Assembly (NCBI GenBank): GCA_019912385.1
Contig: JAIOIW010000026.1
Span: 1-62,842 of the forward strand
Source of the DNA: Notoacmeibacter sp.
Lineage (GTDB): Bacteria > Pseudomonadota > Alphaproteobacteria > Rhizobiales > Rhizobiaceae
Direction of reading: 5' to 3'
Length of the DNA: 62,842 nucleotides
The notes beneath the pieces were generated by a model. It was not told where the DNA came from. It worked only from the letters and a program-made list of their open reading frames with translations, and did no database searches. Numbering within the stretch: the stretch's first letter is position 1; every line of letters starts with the position of its first letter. Of this stretch, positions 49,707-58,271 are shown one piece after another. The position numbers were made by a program, and so were the translations under genes.

Positions 49707-50896
49707 TCGACCTCCAGCAGGATCTCGATGCGCCGGTTCAAATCGGCATTGGGATGTTCGGGATCCTTCAACTGCTGGTCGGCAAATCCCGCGATCTGGG
49801 CGAACCGTTCCTTTCCCACCCCTCCGCGGACCAACATGAAATAGGCTGCGTGGGCGCGCGCAGCCGACAACCGCCAATTGTCGTCGTTGGGCGTGGAGAA
49901 TGCCCGCGCGTCGGTGTGCCCGTAGATCCGCAAGCGCCCCTTATGCTCGGCCAGCATCTTCGCGACGCTGTCCATCGCAAGCACAGCCTGTTTCAGCGGC
50001 ACGGCGGATCCGATCTCGAACATCGGATAACCAAGCTGATCTGTCAGCGATATGAGGACCCCATCCTCGACCGCCTTGACATCGACTGCCTTGTTGATCA
50101 GTTCCGGAAGCTCCTTCTTAGCACCGAACGCTTTCGCGAGATCGACCTGCAGGTCTTCGCTTATCGCCTCCAGCATCCTTGCCCGCGTCTCGGCGGACCT
50201 CTCCTGATCGACCTTTCCGGCGGCGGCCCGGGCGGTGTCGGCCTGCGCCCTGGCGCCATCGGTGGACGTCGCCTTCTCGACCGCCATGTCGGTCTTCGTA
50301 TCGGCCTGCGAAATTTCCCGGTGCGCCTGCGCGCCATTTCCGGCGACAACCTGGTCGAACGGTTGCGACCGCGGCGGGGTCAGTTCCTCCATCATCTCGG
50401 TCTTGCCGGCGAAGTTCGGCCCGAAGGGATCGGAGAAGGGGGACGAGGGATGTTCGCTCTCGGGGCCGCCGCCCGGTCCCTGCGCGAGCACGTCCTTGCC
50501 GTCTGGGCTCACCGCCGTGATCCTGGCGAGAGCGGAAAAAGGATCGCTGAAAAAGTCTTTCTCGGCAGCCTGCCGGGTTTCAGCGTCCTTCGCGCTCTGC
50601 TTGTCCGGGTTGACGCCGCCGCCAACGGAAGAGTCCGGACCGCCTTTCTGTTCCTCCAGCCCCCGCTCGCTGGGGGCGCGCTCGACAAGCTTGACCGGAT
50701 TGAAATAGCTGGCGACCGCCTTCTTCGTCTCCTCGTTCGCCGCGTTGACGAGCCAGAGCACCAGAAACAAGGCCATCATTGCGGTCATGAAATCCGCGAA
50801 CGCGATCTTCCAGGCGCCGCCATGGTGACCATCTTCACCATTTCTGTTGCGCTTGATGATGATGATTTCCTGGGCCTCGTTGTCACCCGTGCGCAT
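49703..50896 (-). CDS. motB: Flagellar stator protein MotB
   Basis: 397 residues from the ATG at 50896 (GGAG 6 nt upstream); an ATG 12 codons earlier is possible. GGAWKIAFADFMTAMMALFL contains the membrane helix with the proton-binding Asp of ADFMTAMM. The periplasmic region is long and charged, as in rhizobial MotB, and ends in an OmpA-like peptidoglycan-binding domain (LRIYGHTDARAFSTPNDDNW). MotA is not in the window. It overlaps the FliH-like gene by 14 nt. Confidence 0.95.
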   Translation of the reverse strand: MRTGDNEAQEIIIIKRNRNGEDGHHGGAWKIAFADFMTAMMALFLVLWLVNAANEETKKAVASYFNPVKLVERAPSERGLEEQKGGPDSSVGGGVNPDKQSAKDAETRQAAEKDFFSDPFSALARITAVSPDGKDVLAQGPGGGPESEHPSSPFSDPFGPNFAGKTEMMEELTPPRSQPFDQVVAGNGAQAHREISQADTKTDMAVEKATSTDGARAQADTARAAAGKVDQERSAETRARMLEAISEDLQVDLAKAFGAKKELPELINKAVDVKAVEDGVLISLTDQLGYPMFEIGSAVPLKQAVLAMDSVAKMLAEHKGRLRIYGHTDARAFSTPNDDNWRLSAARAHAAYFMLVRGGVGKERFAQIAGFADQQLKDPEHPNADLNRRIEILLEVE

Positions 50897-51734
50897 GAAC
50901 GGCTCCAGCCAGTTCGTCCGCCCATTCGCCAAGGCGGGTCATGACAAACGATTCAGCCATCTGGGCCCGCAGGTCGGTCCCTTGCGCGATCTTGAATTCC
51001 AGCCTTTGGTCGGCGGAGCCCAGAGCAGCCTCGACATGCCCCAGCAGATCGGGCGGGCCCTCGACGCATACCGATACGGCCTCGCTGTCGGCCAGCATGT
51101 CGCGCAAGGCGTCGATGAAGGCCTCGACGCTGCGTTCGCGCGCCTGACTGCTCAGGATGGGCGCCAGGATTCGGGCGACTTGCGTTCCGATCTCGTCGAG
51201 CAGGTGCCGCTCCATGGCCGCCAATCCGGCGCGGATGCGCTCGGCGGCAACCTCGCCGCACTCGGCGCGCACCGCTTCCAGTTCGCGGTCGTGCTGCTCG
51301 ACAAGCGCTGCGATTTTTCCATCCTCGCCCGACACATCCAACGTGCTGGTTTCGTCCGGTACGGGCGCGATGTCCGCGCCGGAGAACATCGGGTCCACAT
51401 CGTCGTCGCCAACCGGCAGGGCCTGGCCCGCTTCAAGGGCCTCGTCGCCTTCGAGAGCTTCGGTCCCCAGAAGTCCTTCGTCCCATAATCCGGCCGCCCC
51501 GTCTTCGTCCGCCAGGTCAGCCAGATCGACCGGAAAGCCCCCCGGCATACCGGTTGCGTCGTCCGCGATCCCGAAATCGGCGCCGGTCAGGTGGAAGGGC
51601 CTGAAGCCGCCATCCTGCCCGGAGGGCGCTCCCGCCCCACCCAGCGGTTCGAAGGCGCGGCCCGCCGCGGCGGTGGCCGCGGCCAACCCGACGAAAGACC
51701 TGCCATCGGAGCGGGGGCGATGCGAATCCGTCAC
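50883..51734 (-). CDS. FliH-like flagellar export regulator
   Basis: 283 residues. The first 120 are acidic and low complexity. A helix (KIAALVEQHDRELEAVRAEC) follows, and the C-terminal third has the FliH/YscL pattern: VEAFIDALRDMLADSEAVSV, then LEFKIAQGTDLRAQMAESFV and TRLGEWADEL. FliH binds the FliI ATPase at the export apparatus. It overlaps fliF upstream by 4 nt. FliH is divergent in this group, so the identification is moderately secure. Confidence 0.75.
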   Translation of the reverse strand: MTDSHRPRSDGRSFVGLAAATAAAGRAFEPLGGAGAPSGQDGGFRPFHLTGADFGIADDATGMPGGFPVDLADLADEDGAAGLWDEGLLGTEALEGDEALEAGQALPVGDDDVDPMFSGADIAPVPDETSTLDVSGEDGKIAALVEQHDRELEAVRAECGEVAAERIRAGLAAMERHLLDEIGTQVARILAPILSSQARERSVEAFIDALRDMLADSEAVSVCVEGPPDLLGHVEAALGSADQRLEFKIAQGTDLRAQMAESFVMTRLGEWADELAGAVHAHG

Positions 51735-53419
51735 GCCGCCTCCATCGCGATCCAGCGCCGCAGCACCTGAGCCGTCCGCTCGTCGTCATAGTCGGCCATG
51801 GCCTCAAGCCGCTCGCGCGGAGAGCGCGAGGTCTGGCCAATGACTTCGGCAAGATATTCGTCCCGACTGCTGTCCGACATCATCCGATCCGAAGCGATCC
51901 CGGCGAAGGGGTCCGTATCGCCCGCATTCAAACCCAAACCCATTCCCGTGTCCGCGCCCAACCCCATCGACATGGCGTTTCCGTCCATTTCGGGCATCTG
52001 GAAATCACCGCCCGCCGCAGCGGAAGACTGGGCGCCCAGGGCACCGATCAGGGGGCGCACGCCCAGCACCAGGACGAGAACCGAGACAATGATGAATGCC
52101 AGAGCGTTTATGACGGTGTTGGCATAGGTGCCGAGGCTTTCCATGAACGACGGAGAGGCTGTATCGGACAGCTCGTTGTTCTGGAACTCGATCGCGGCAA
52201 CGGTGATCTCGTCGCCACGGTCTGCGCTCAGGCCGGCGGCAGCCATGGCTACCTTCTTTAACTCGTCCAGGCGCTGGTCGATATCGGCCTGTGTGGGCGT
52301 GCCGCCGATGATTTGCGCGATCCTGTCCTTGTTGAGAACGATCGCGACCGACAGCCTCTTCACGCGATAGCCATTCGATACGGTGGCGATCCGCTTGGAA
52401 TTGATCTCGTAGTTCGTCGTTTCTTCCCGGCGCTCACGCTCTTCCGACGAGGCAGGGCCGGCTGACTTGCCGGCATCTCCGTTGTCCGGCAGGTTCTGCT
52501 CGACGCTCGCGTTCTCCGAGGTCGCCTGCTGGCTCGCCTTGTCCTGCGTTTTCACGACCTGGACCGAACGCTCCACCCGCGATTCCGGATCGTACACCGT
52601 TTCCTCGACCTGGCGCTGGTCGGTGTCGATTTCGGCGCGGACACTGACCCGGTAGTTGGCCGGTCCGAGATGCGGGCTGAGCGCGTCGGAGATATTACGC
52701 TCCAGCTGGCCTTCGACATTGTGCTCGATGTCGATCGAACCGTTCAACGCATTGACCATCGGGTCCTGACCGGCAGCAAGCAACTGGCCGCTGGCATCGA
52801 GGACCGTGACATTGTCACTGGTCAGACCCGGCACCGCCGCAGCCACCAGATGGCGGATCGCATAGGCCTTGCTTCTGAGATCCATGCCGTTCGACCGCAA
52901 CAGCACCGAAGCGGTCGGCTTGCGGTCGCGATCGCGAAATCCGTTCCGGTCCGGCATGACGATATGGACGCGGGCAGCCTTGACGCCATTGATCGACTGC
53001 GCCGAACGGGCTATCTCGCCTTCAAGCGCGCGCACCAGGGTCACTTCCTGCATGAAGGAGGTCAGGCCCAGCGATCCGAGATTGTCGAACAGTTCGTAGC
53101 CCGCACCCGAGCTTCCGGGCAGTTCCTTTTCGGCCAGAATCATGCGGGCCTTGCTCGTGCTCCCTGCCTCGACGAGCACCGTGGACCCGGAACTGTCGAT
53201 GTCGTAGTCGATACCGGCTTCGGACAGAACGATGCCGATCCGGTTCACGTCATCGCGGTCGAGTCCGACATAGAGCGTTTCGAACGCCGGCCGGTTCATG
53301 TAGAAGGCACCAAATCCCACCATCGCGAGCAGAAGCATGGCGCTCACACCCAAGGTGATGAGTCTTTGCGTACCGAGCGCCGCGAGGCTTGTCAGGATGG
53401 ACTGAAGCTGGTCCTTCAA
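51731..53419 (-). CDS. fliF: Flagellar MS-ring protein FliF
   Basis: 562 residues from a TTG at 53419 (GGAG 9 nt upstream); an ATG further upstream (53488) would add 23 residues with no family likeness. Two membrane helices (about residues 20-40 and near 430) flank the ring-building motifs: RPAFETLYVGLDRDDVNRIG, AGYELFDNLGSLGLTSFMQE and ARVHIVMPDRNGF. The C terminus (TAQVLRRWIAMEAA) binds FliG. The MS ring is the base on which the flagellum is built. Confidence 0.96.
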   Translation of the reverse strand: MKDQLQSILTSLAALGTQRLITLGVSAMLLLAMVGFGAFYMNRPAFETLYVGLDRDDVNRIGIVLSEAGIDYDIDSSGSTVLVEAGSTSKARMILAEKELPGSSGAGYELFDNLGSLGLTSFMQEVTLVRALEGEIARSAQSINGVKAARVHIVMPDRNGFRDRDRKPTASVLLRSNGMDLRSKAYAIRHLVAAAVPGLTSDNVTVLDASGQLLAAGQDPMVNALNGSIDIEHNVEGQLERNISDALSPHLGPANYRVSVRAEIDTDQRQVEETVYDPESRVERSVQVVKTQDKASQQATSENASVEQNLPDNGDAGKSAGPASSEERERREETTNYEINSKRIATVSNGYRVKRLSVAIVLNKDRIAQIIGGTPTQADIDQRLDELKKVAMAAAGLSADRGDEITVAAIEFQNNELSDTASPSFMESLGTYANTVINALAFIIVSVLVLVLGVRPLIGALGAQSSAAAGGDFQMPEMDGNAMSMGLGADTGMGLGLNAGDTDPFAGIASDRMMSDSSRDEYLAEVIGQTSRSPRERLEAMADYDDERTAQVLRRWIAMEAA

Positions 53420-53488
53420 GGCGTATCTCCAGGATATGTTCCTGGAAACTAACCAGCCAAGCTTGCGTGGAAATTGCGCACCGGCCAC

Positions 53489-53514
53489 AAAAAAGGCCGC
53501 CTTGCGGGCGGCCT
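53489..53514 (-). terminator. Rho-independent terminator of the L,D-transpeptidase gene
   Basis: On the minus strand an 8-bp stem (AGGCCGCC type, 53494-53501 with 53507-53514) with a 5-nt loop is followed by six U residues (A run at 53489-53494 of the plus strand). It ends the ldt transcript 38 nt after its stop and isolates it from fliF. Confidence 0.85.
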
Positions 53515-53552
53515 CGTATTGTCTTTGCCGGCAGAACCCTGCCCGGCACCGA

Positions 53553-54170
53553 TCACATCACGATAACCTTGGCGCCCACTTCCGCACGGTTGTAGAGGTC
53601 GATGATGTCCTGGTTCATCAGGCGAATGCAGCCAGACGACACATTGCCGCCGATCGACCACCATTCGGGAGACCCGTGCAGCCGGTAGCCGGTATCGCCG
53701 TTCCGGTTGTACAGATACATCGCACGGGCTCCCAGCGGATTGCTCAGGCCGGGATTCATGCCGCCGCGATACTTTGCCAGTTCCGGCTGGCGCTTGATCA
53801 TCGCCGGCGGCGGCGTCCAGACCGGCCATTCGCGCTTCATGGCGATGCGCGCCGTGCCCGACCATTCGAAGCCCTCGCGGCCGACGCCGATGCCATAGCG
53901 CATCGCCTTGCCGCCTTCCATCACGTAGTAAAGGTGCTTGCCCTTGGTATCGACGATAATCGTACCGGGCTTTTCCTTGGTTTCGTAAACGACGACCTGG
54001 CGATGATATTTCTTCGGCACCTTGTAGATCGGGATGCTCGGCAGGCGATAGCCCGCATCCTTGGTGACGCCGTAGGATGAGGAAAATGTCTGCAACGACG
54101 TGCCCGAGCAGCCCGCGAGTGCGGTAGCTAGGGCAAGTCCGACCGCAGCAAGCAAAGACCTGGTCTTCAT
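53553..54170 (-). CDS. L,D-transpeptidase (YkuD family) lipoprotein
   Basis: 205 residues from MKTRSLLA. The signal ends in a lipobox-like ALAGC (Cys21). The catalytic domain contains His165 in RLHGSPEWW and Cys181 in GGNVSSGCIRL, the YkuD signature. These enzymes make 3-3 crosslinks in murein or attach proteins to it; alphaproteobacteria have many copies. It is a single-gene unit: its own terminator follows and the CueR-like gene is divergent. Confidence 0.93.
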   Translation of the reverse strand: MKTRSLLAAVGLALATALAGCSGTSLQTFSSSYGVTKDAGYRLPSIPIYKVPKKYHRQVVVYETKEKPGTIIVDTKGKHLYYVMEGGKAMRYGIGVGREGFEWSGTARIAMKREWPVWTPPPAMIKRQPELAKYRGGMNPGLSNPLGARAMYLYNRNGDTGYRLHGSPEWWSIGGNVSSGCIRLMNQDIIDLYNRAEVGAKVIVM

Positions 54171-54276
54171 GTTCCGTCCGCTATTCCTGAATTTCAACAA
54201 ATTTACCCGAATCGGGCCGCAATTTCGACACGGGAGTTAATATCGGATTGTTATGGTTGCCAAGCGGTTAACATAC

Positions 54277-54295
54277 AGAATCAACCTGTGATTCT
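54277..54295. promoter_or_regulatory. 7-bp inverted repeat in the ldt-merR divergent region
   Basis: AGAATCA (54277-54283) and TGATTCT (54289-54295) form a perfect dyad with a 5-nt spacer, 66 nt before the MerR-type gene. MerR regulators bind dyads in the promoter spacer, but this one does not resemble a CueR operator closely, so the binding protein is open. Confidence 0.35.
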
Positions 54296-54361
54296 TGTTC
54301 GCCGAATCGGTATGGTGTTTTCGCAACAATTGCTGTGACGGACCAGGAATGGAGACGATCG

Positions 54362-54754
54362 ATGAACATCGGCAGTGCAGCGCGTGAATCCGGTCTGCCG
54401 GCCAAGACGATCCGGTACTATGAGGATATCGGCCTGCTGCAGCCAGGCCGGCGGGAAAACGGCTATCGCGCCTACAGCGCCAATGACATTCATCGCCTCG
54501 CGTTTCTCAAGCGCGCCCGCGGACTCGGTTTTTCAATCGGCGATTGCCGCCAGTTGATGGCGCTCTACGACGACCGCGAGCGGGCCAGCCACGACGTCCG
54601 GGAAATCGCCATCACCAATGTCCAGGCGATCGAGGAGAAGATCGCCGAACTGAAATCGATGAAGGCGACCCTGAACCGCCTGATCAATGCCTGCCATGGC
54701 GACGACCGGCCGGATTGCCCGATCCTGGAGGAAATCGCCGGGGGCGCGCTTTGA
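54362..54754 (+). CDS. cueR: MerR-family copper regulator, CueR-like
   Basis: 130 residues from the ATG at 54362 (GGAG 7 nt upstream). The N-terminal helix-turn-helix and wing read MNIGSAARESGLPAKTIRYY and EDIGLLQPGRRENGYRAYS. The dimerisation helix is followed by the metal loop CHGDDRPDC (Cys111 and Cys119, seven residues between), the spacing of CueR/Cu(I)-sensing members. It probably activates a copper exporter that lies elsewhere; no ATPase is adjacent. Confidence 0.88.
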   Translation: MNIGSAARESGLPAKTIRYYEDIGLLQPGRRENGYRAYSANDIHRLAFLKRARGLGFSIGDCRQLMALYDDRERASHDVREIAITNVQAIEEKIAELKSMKATLNRLINACHGDDRPDCPILEEIAGGAL

Positions 54755-54808
54755 ACGCGGCGGACGGCAGGGGTTTTCAAGGCCGCATGTTCATGGCATG
54801 TTCCGATC

Positions 54809-55303
54809 ATGCCGATCATATCGCCCCTTGCCGCCAATCCGCTTGTCGACGGCCGCCAGTCGGAACGCGCGATGCTGGTGCGCCGCGGCGTACAGCGCCT
54901 GCTTGCCAATCTGCAGGCCGCCTGCCTTCCTGAGGTCACGCTGGCGACCGGCCGGCGGGCCGACCTGCTGGTGCTCACCGGCAAGGGCGATTTCTGGATT
55001 GTCGAGATCAAGTCGTCGGTGGAGGACCTGCGCGCCGATTTCAAATGGCCGGACTACCGCGACTGGTGCGACCGGCTGTTCTTCGCCACCCACCCGGACG
55101 TGCCGCAGGAGATTTTCCCGCAGGAAGCCGGGTTCCTGCTTTCCGACGGCTACGGGGCGGAAATTCTGCGCGAGGCGCCCGAGCACCGCCTGGCGCCGGC
55201 CCGGCGCAAGGCACTGATGACGCGGTTTGCGCGCATCGGCGCGCAACGCCTGCTGCGGGCCGAGCTGGCGGGCATCGCGATCGAGACCACTGACGACGAA
55301 TAG
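54809..55303 (+). CDS. mmcB: MmcB-family DNA repair putative nuclease
   Basis: 164 residues. The core GRRADLLVLTGKGDFWIVEI followed by KSSVEDLRADFKWPDYRDWC has the PD-(D/E)xK nuclease arrangement (Asp, then EIK). The family, named MmcB after its link to mutagenic repair, is common in alphaproteobacteria, where mmcB is SOS-linked in Caulobacter. It starts 54 nt after cueR on the same strand. Confidence 0.9.
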   Translation: MPIISPLAANPLVDGRQSERAMLVRRGVQRLLANLQAACLPEVTLATGRRADLLVLTGKGDFWIVEIKSSVEDLRADFKWPDYRDWCDRLFFATHPDVPQEIFPQEAGFLLSDGYGAEILREAPEHRLAPARRKALMTRFARIGAQRLLRAELAGIAIETTDDE

Positions 55304-55341
55304 AGCGTCCTTCCGCCCCGGCAGGCAGGGATGGCGGCGCG

Positions 55342-55571
55342 CTATTCGGCGGCGACCACGCGGTTCATCTCGATGATCTGGCGGATCTCGCCGCGGCAGG
55401 AGCCGCAATTGGTGCGGCTTTCGAGAGTTCGCCGATCGCCTCGACCGTGGTGCAGGGCTGGTCACGCACCGCCGCGGCAATCTGGTTGGTGCCGACCGAC
55501 AGGCCGGAACAGACGGTTGCGGGCGCCACGAGGCGGTCCACGCGCGCACGCGAAATAGTTGTGCAACGCAA
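55342..55571 (-). pseudogene. Decayed C-terminal [2Fe-2S] domain of an assimilatory nitrate/nitrite reductase
   Basis: Read on the minus strand, one frame gives TVCSGLSVGTNQIAAAVRD and TTVEAIGELSK, and the other gives TNCGSCRGEIRQIIEMN ending in a TAG at 55342. Joined, these are the Bfd-like domain at the C terminus of NasA/NirB-type proteins (CxC ... CGSC). The joint needs a one-base change at about 55415-55418, and the first cysteine pair reads CSG instead of CxC. No upstream part of the enzyme is present. The fragment is therefore a remnant, not a gene. Confidence 0.7.
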
Positions 55572-55753
55572 AAAATCACCGGTTCTGCCCGAGGCTCATT
55601 TCCGCGCTCCGCGAAGAATACCCGTCGGAGACTTGACCTTCCACCAAGGGGAAACCCTAGTGTCGGGACAACCACAACAGGTTGGCTCTCACGGTTCGGT
55701 CAATTCAGGCACTGGAGAGCTTTGGCCTACCATATTGCCAGGGGATCGTTTTC

Positions 55754-56167
55754 ATGAATATCCGGATCGCAATTGCCGCAGTCGCGCTTGTCGTCGCCGT
55801 TGTCGGGCTGCGTTACTACATGAGCCGCGGCGAAAGCGAGGGAACGGGCAAACCGCTCGCCCAGGTGACCGTTCCGCCGCTTTCGGGCGAGGCGAAGGAG
55901 GGCGAGGCCCTGTTCAACGCCAATTGCGCCAAATGCCACGGTGAAAACGCCGCCGGTAACGAGGGCGCCGGGCCGCCCCTTGTCCACGTCATCTACCAGC
56001 CCGGCCATCACAGCGATGCGGCGTTCTACCTGGCGGCCAGGAACGGAGCCATCGCCCACCATTGGTCGTTCGGCAATATGCCGCCGGCAGAGGGCGTGAC
56101 GGACGATGACGTGACGAAGATCCTGGCTTATGTGCGCACCCTTCAACGCGCCAACGGAATCAACTGA
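55754..56167 (+). CDS. Membrane-anchored cytochrome c, class I-like
   Basis: 137 residues from the ATG at 55754. The N-terminal helix (IAIAAVALVVAVVGLRYYM) is a membrane anchor or uncleaved signal. Heme motif CAKCH at residues 58-62 and the likely axial methionine in FGNMPP (Met109). It should be a periplasmic electron carrier attached to the inner membrane, possibly for a cytochrome oxidase or a dehydrogenase located elsewhere. It stands alone; no ccm or oxidase genes are adjacent. Confidence 0.9.
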   Translation: MNIRIAIAAVALVVAVVGLRYYMSRGESEGTGKPLAQVTVPPLSGEAKEGEALFNANCAKCHGENAAGNEGAGPPLVHVIYQPGHHSDAAFYLAARNGAIAHHWSFGNMPPAEGVTDDDVTKILAYVRTLQRANGIN

Positions 56168-56602
56168 CCGAAAGCAGCAGATCCGCGCGCCCTGGGATTC
56201 ACATGAAGACCTGACGGAAAAGCGGGGTTCGAATCTTGGGAAGATGTGGTCTGTGCCGGGACGACAAGCGCGGCGCCAACACCTCCGATTTTCCCGGAAG
56301 CTCTCATGCGGATTTGCATCTATCGTATATAACTAATATCTAATCTTGACTGACAAGGACTTCCAAACATATTAAGAATTTTTTTATTTATATTTTCTAA
56401 TATGAATGAATGGATGTAATGATCGCATCCCCAGCCCGTCATGGGCTATCAAGCATGACGCTTTCCGGCACATGAAGAACTGCCATTCCCGGCTCGATCC
56501 TCTTTCGAAGGGCGATCGAACCGCGCCGTCACGGGCGCCGCAGGGACAAAGGCAGCGATCAAGATAACAAAAACCAGCGTCGGACAATCTTGGGTGGGAA
56601 AC
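56168..56602. other. Intergenic region with AT-rich block and possible promoter
   Basis: 435 nt without a convincing gene. The stretch 56320-56405 is markedly AT-rich. TTGACT (56346-56351) with CATATT (56368-56373, spacing 16) or TATTAA (56370-56375, spacing 18) could be a sigma-70 promoter for the globin-coupled receptor, leaving a leader of about 220 nt. Short frames seen on either strand are not supported. Confidence 0.45.
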
Positions 56603-58222
56603 ATGAACGCATTATCAAAAGAATGTCACCGGTCGGACCAGGACATCCTTGGACGCCTGGCCTTTCTCGGTTTGGACGAGACGGGCGCCGAAAATCTCCG
56701 CCGCTTGAAAAGCATCATCGAGCGCGAATTGCCCCGTGGGCTGGACCGGTTCTACGATACCGTCCGCAAAACCCCCGAAACCAATAAGTTTTTCTCTTCC
56801 GATGGCCATATCGGGAGGGCAAAAAGCGCGCAGATAGCCCATTGGGATGCGATAACGACCGGTCGCCTGGACCAGGACTACGTCAACCGCGTCCGCACGA
56901 TCGGATCGGTTCATGCCCGGATCGGGCTGGAACCCAGATGGTATATCGGGGGCTATGCCCTTGTCGTCGAACAGCTCGTTCATGGAGTGCTGAAGGACTA
57001 TTGGCCGGCGGGCGGGCTGCTGGCGAAACGGAAAACATCGGCCGAAGAAACGGCATCGCTTCTCGTGAGCCTTCTCAAGGCGATCATGCTCGACATGGAT
57101 CTTTCCATTTCGGTCTATATCGACGAAGCGGAGGAAGCAAAGAAGAGGGCGCAGGAAGACGCAATCGCGAACGAGCGCAACATGGTGGTTCGCAGTTTCG
57201 GCCAGGCGATGGCGAACATCGCCGCCAAGGATCTGACGCAGCGCGTCGACGACGATCTGCCGGACGCCTATGCTTCGCTCGTCGACGACTTCAACAGCGC
57301 CCTGCAGCAACTCGCGGCCACGATCGACAACATTGGCTCCTCTGCCGGACAGATCAATTCCGGCTCCGATGAAATCAGATCTGCCGCGGATGACCTGTCG
57401 AAACGCGCCGAACAGCAGGCAGCTGCGGTGGAGGAAACGGCCGCCGCAGTGGAGCAGATCACGACAGCCGTGAAATCCTCCACTACACGCGCGGAGGCGA
57501 CCGGCCAACTTGTCGAAAAGACCAGGAAGGATGCCGAACAATCAGGCGAGGTCGTGCGAAAGGCCATCGATGCGATGGGGCGGATAGCCAAGTCCTCGGA
57601 CGACATTTCGCGGATCATCAGCGTGATCGACGAGATTGCCTTCCAGACCAATCTTCTGGCCCTCAATGCCGGCGTCGAAGCCGCCCGGGCGGGAGATGCA
57701 GGCAGGGGATTCGCCGTCGTGGCCCAGGAGGTGCGCGAACTGGCCCAGCGTTCCGCCAAAGCGGCAAAGGAAATCAAGCAACTCATCATAACCTCCAGCG
57801 AAGAGGTCAAGTCCGGGGTTTCGCAGGTCAGCGAAACAGGAAAGGCGCTTCAGGGTATCGTTGCCGCCGTCCAGGAGATCAGCACGAACGTGGTGTCGAT
57901 CATTGAGTCCGCCCGGGAGCAATCGGGTGGATTGCAGGAAATCAACATTTCGGTCGGATCGGTGGACCAGGGCACACAGCAGAACGCTGCCATGGCCGAG
58001 GAACTGACGGCAAGCAGCCACTCGCTTGGAAATGAAGTCGCCGCCATCAATTCGATGCTGCGCGAATTCCGGACCGGAAAGCAGGTCGGCGCCCCCAAGG
58101 CCGTGTCGCGGCCCGATCTTGTCAAGGCGCGCCCCTCGCCGGCCCGAGAACTGAATCGCAAGGTTGCCCACGCCCTCACCGGCAATGCCGTCACAAAATC
58201 CTACGATTGGGAGGAATTCTAG
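56603..58222 (+). CDS. Globin-coupled chemoreceptor (aerotaxis-type MCP) with C-terminal CheR/CheB tether
   Basis: 539 residues, no membrane helix, so cytoplasmic. Residues 15-180 form a protoglobin sensor with the proximal heme ligand His104 in [24 protein letters not shown]-like linker ([20 protein letters not shown]) leads to the signalling domain with the hairpin [20 protein letters not shown] and [16 protein letters not shown]. The last five residues, DWEEF, match the pentapeptide that binds CheR/CheB, uncommon in soluble receptors. It should sense oxygen (or another heme ligand) and control the CheA kinase that drives the flagella encoded nearby. Confidence 0.93.
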   Translation: MNALSKECHRSDQDILGRLAFLGLDETGAENLRRLKSIIERELPRGLDRFYDTVRKTPETNKFFSSDGHIGRAKSAQIAHWDAITTGRLDQDYVNRVRTIGSVHARIGLEPRWYIGGYALVVEQLVHGVLKDYWPAGGLLAKRKTSAEETASLLVSLLKAIMLDMDLSISVYIDEAEEAKKRAQEDAIANERNMVVRSFGQAMANIAAKDLTQRVDDDLPDAYASLVDDFNSALQQLAATIDNIGSSAGQINSGSDEIRSAADDLSKRAEQQAAAVEETAAAVEQITTAVKSSTTRAEATGQLVEKTRKDAEQSGEVVRKAIDAMGRIAKSSDDISRIISVIDEIAFQTNLLALNAGVEAARAGDAGRGFAVVAQEVRELAQRSAKAAKEIKQLIITSSEEVKSGVSQVSETGKALQGIVAAVQEISTNVVSIIESAREQSGGLQEINISVGSVDQGTQQNAAMAEELTASSHSLGNEVAAINSMLREFRTGKQVGAPKAVSRPDLVKARPSPARELNRKVAHALTGNAVTKSYDWEEF

Positions 58223-58271
58223 GATTTATCGGCTTTTTCTATCCGGAATCACGTGTGGGGAGGAATAATTG

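Noticed and set aside
49754-50944. 396-codon plus-strand frame opposite motB
   Set aside because: Shadow frame of motB; no start signal or recognisable domain.
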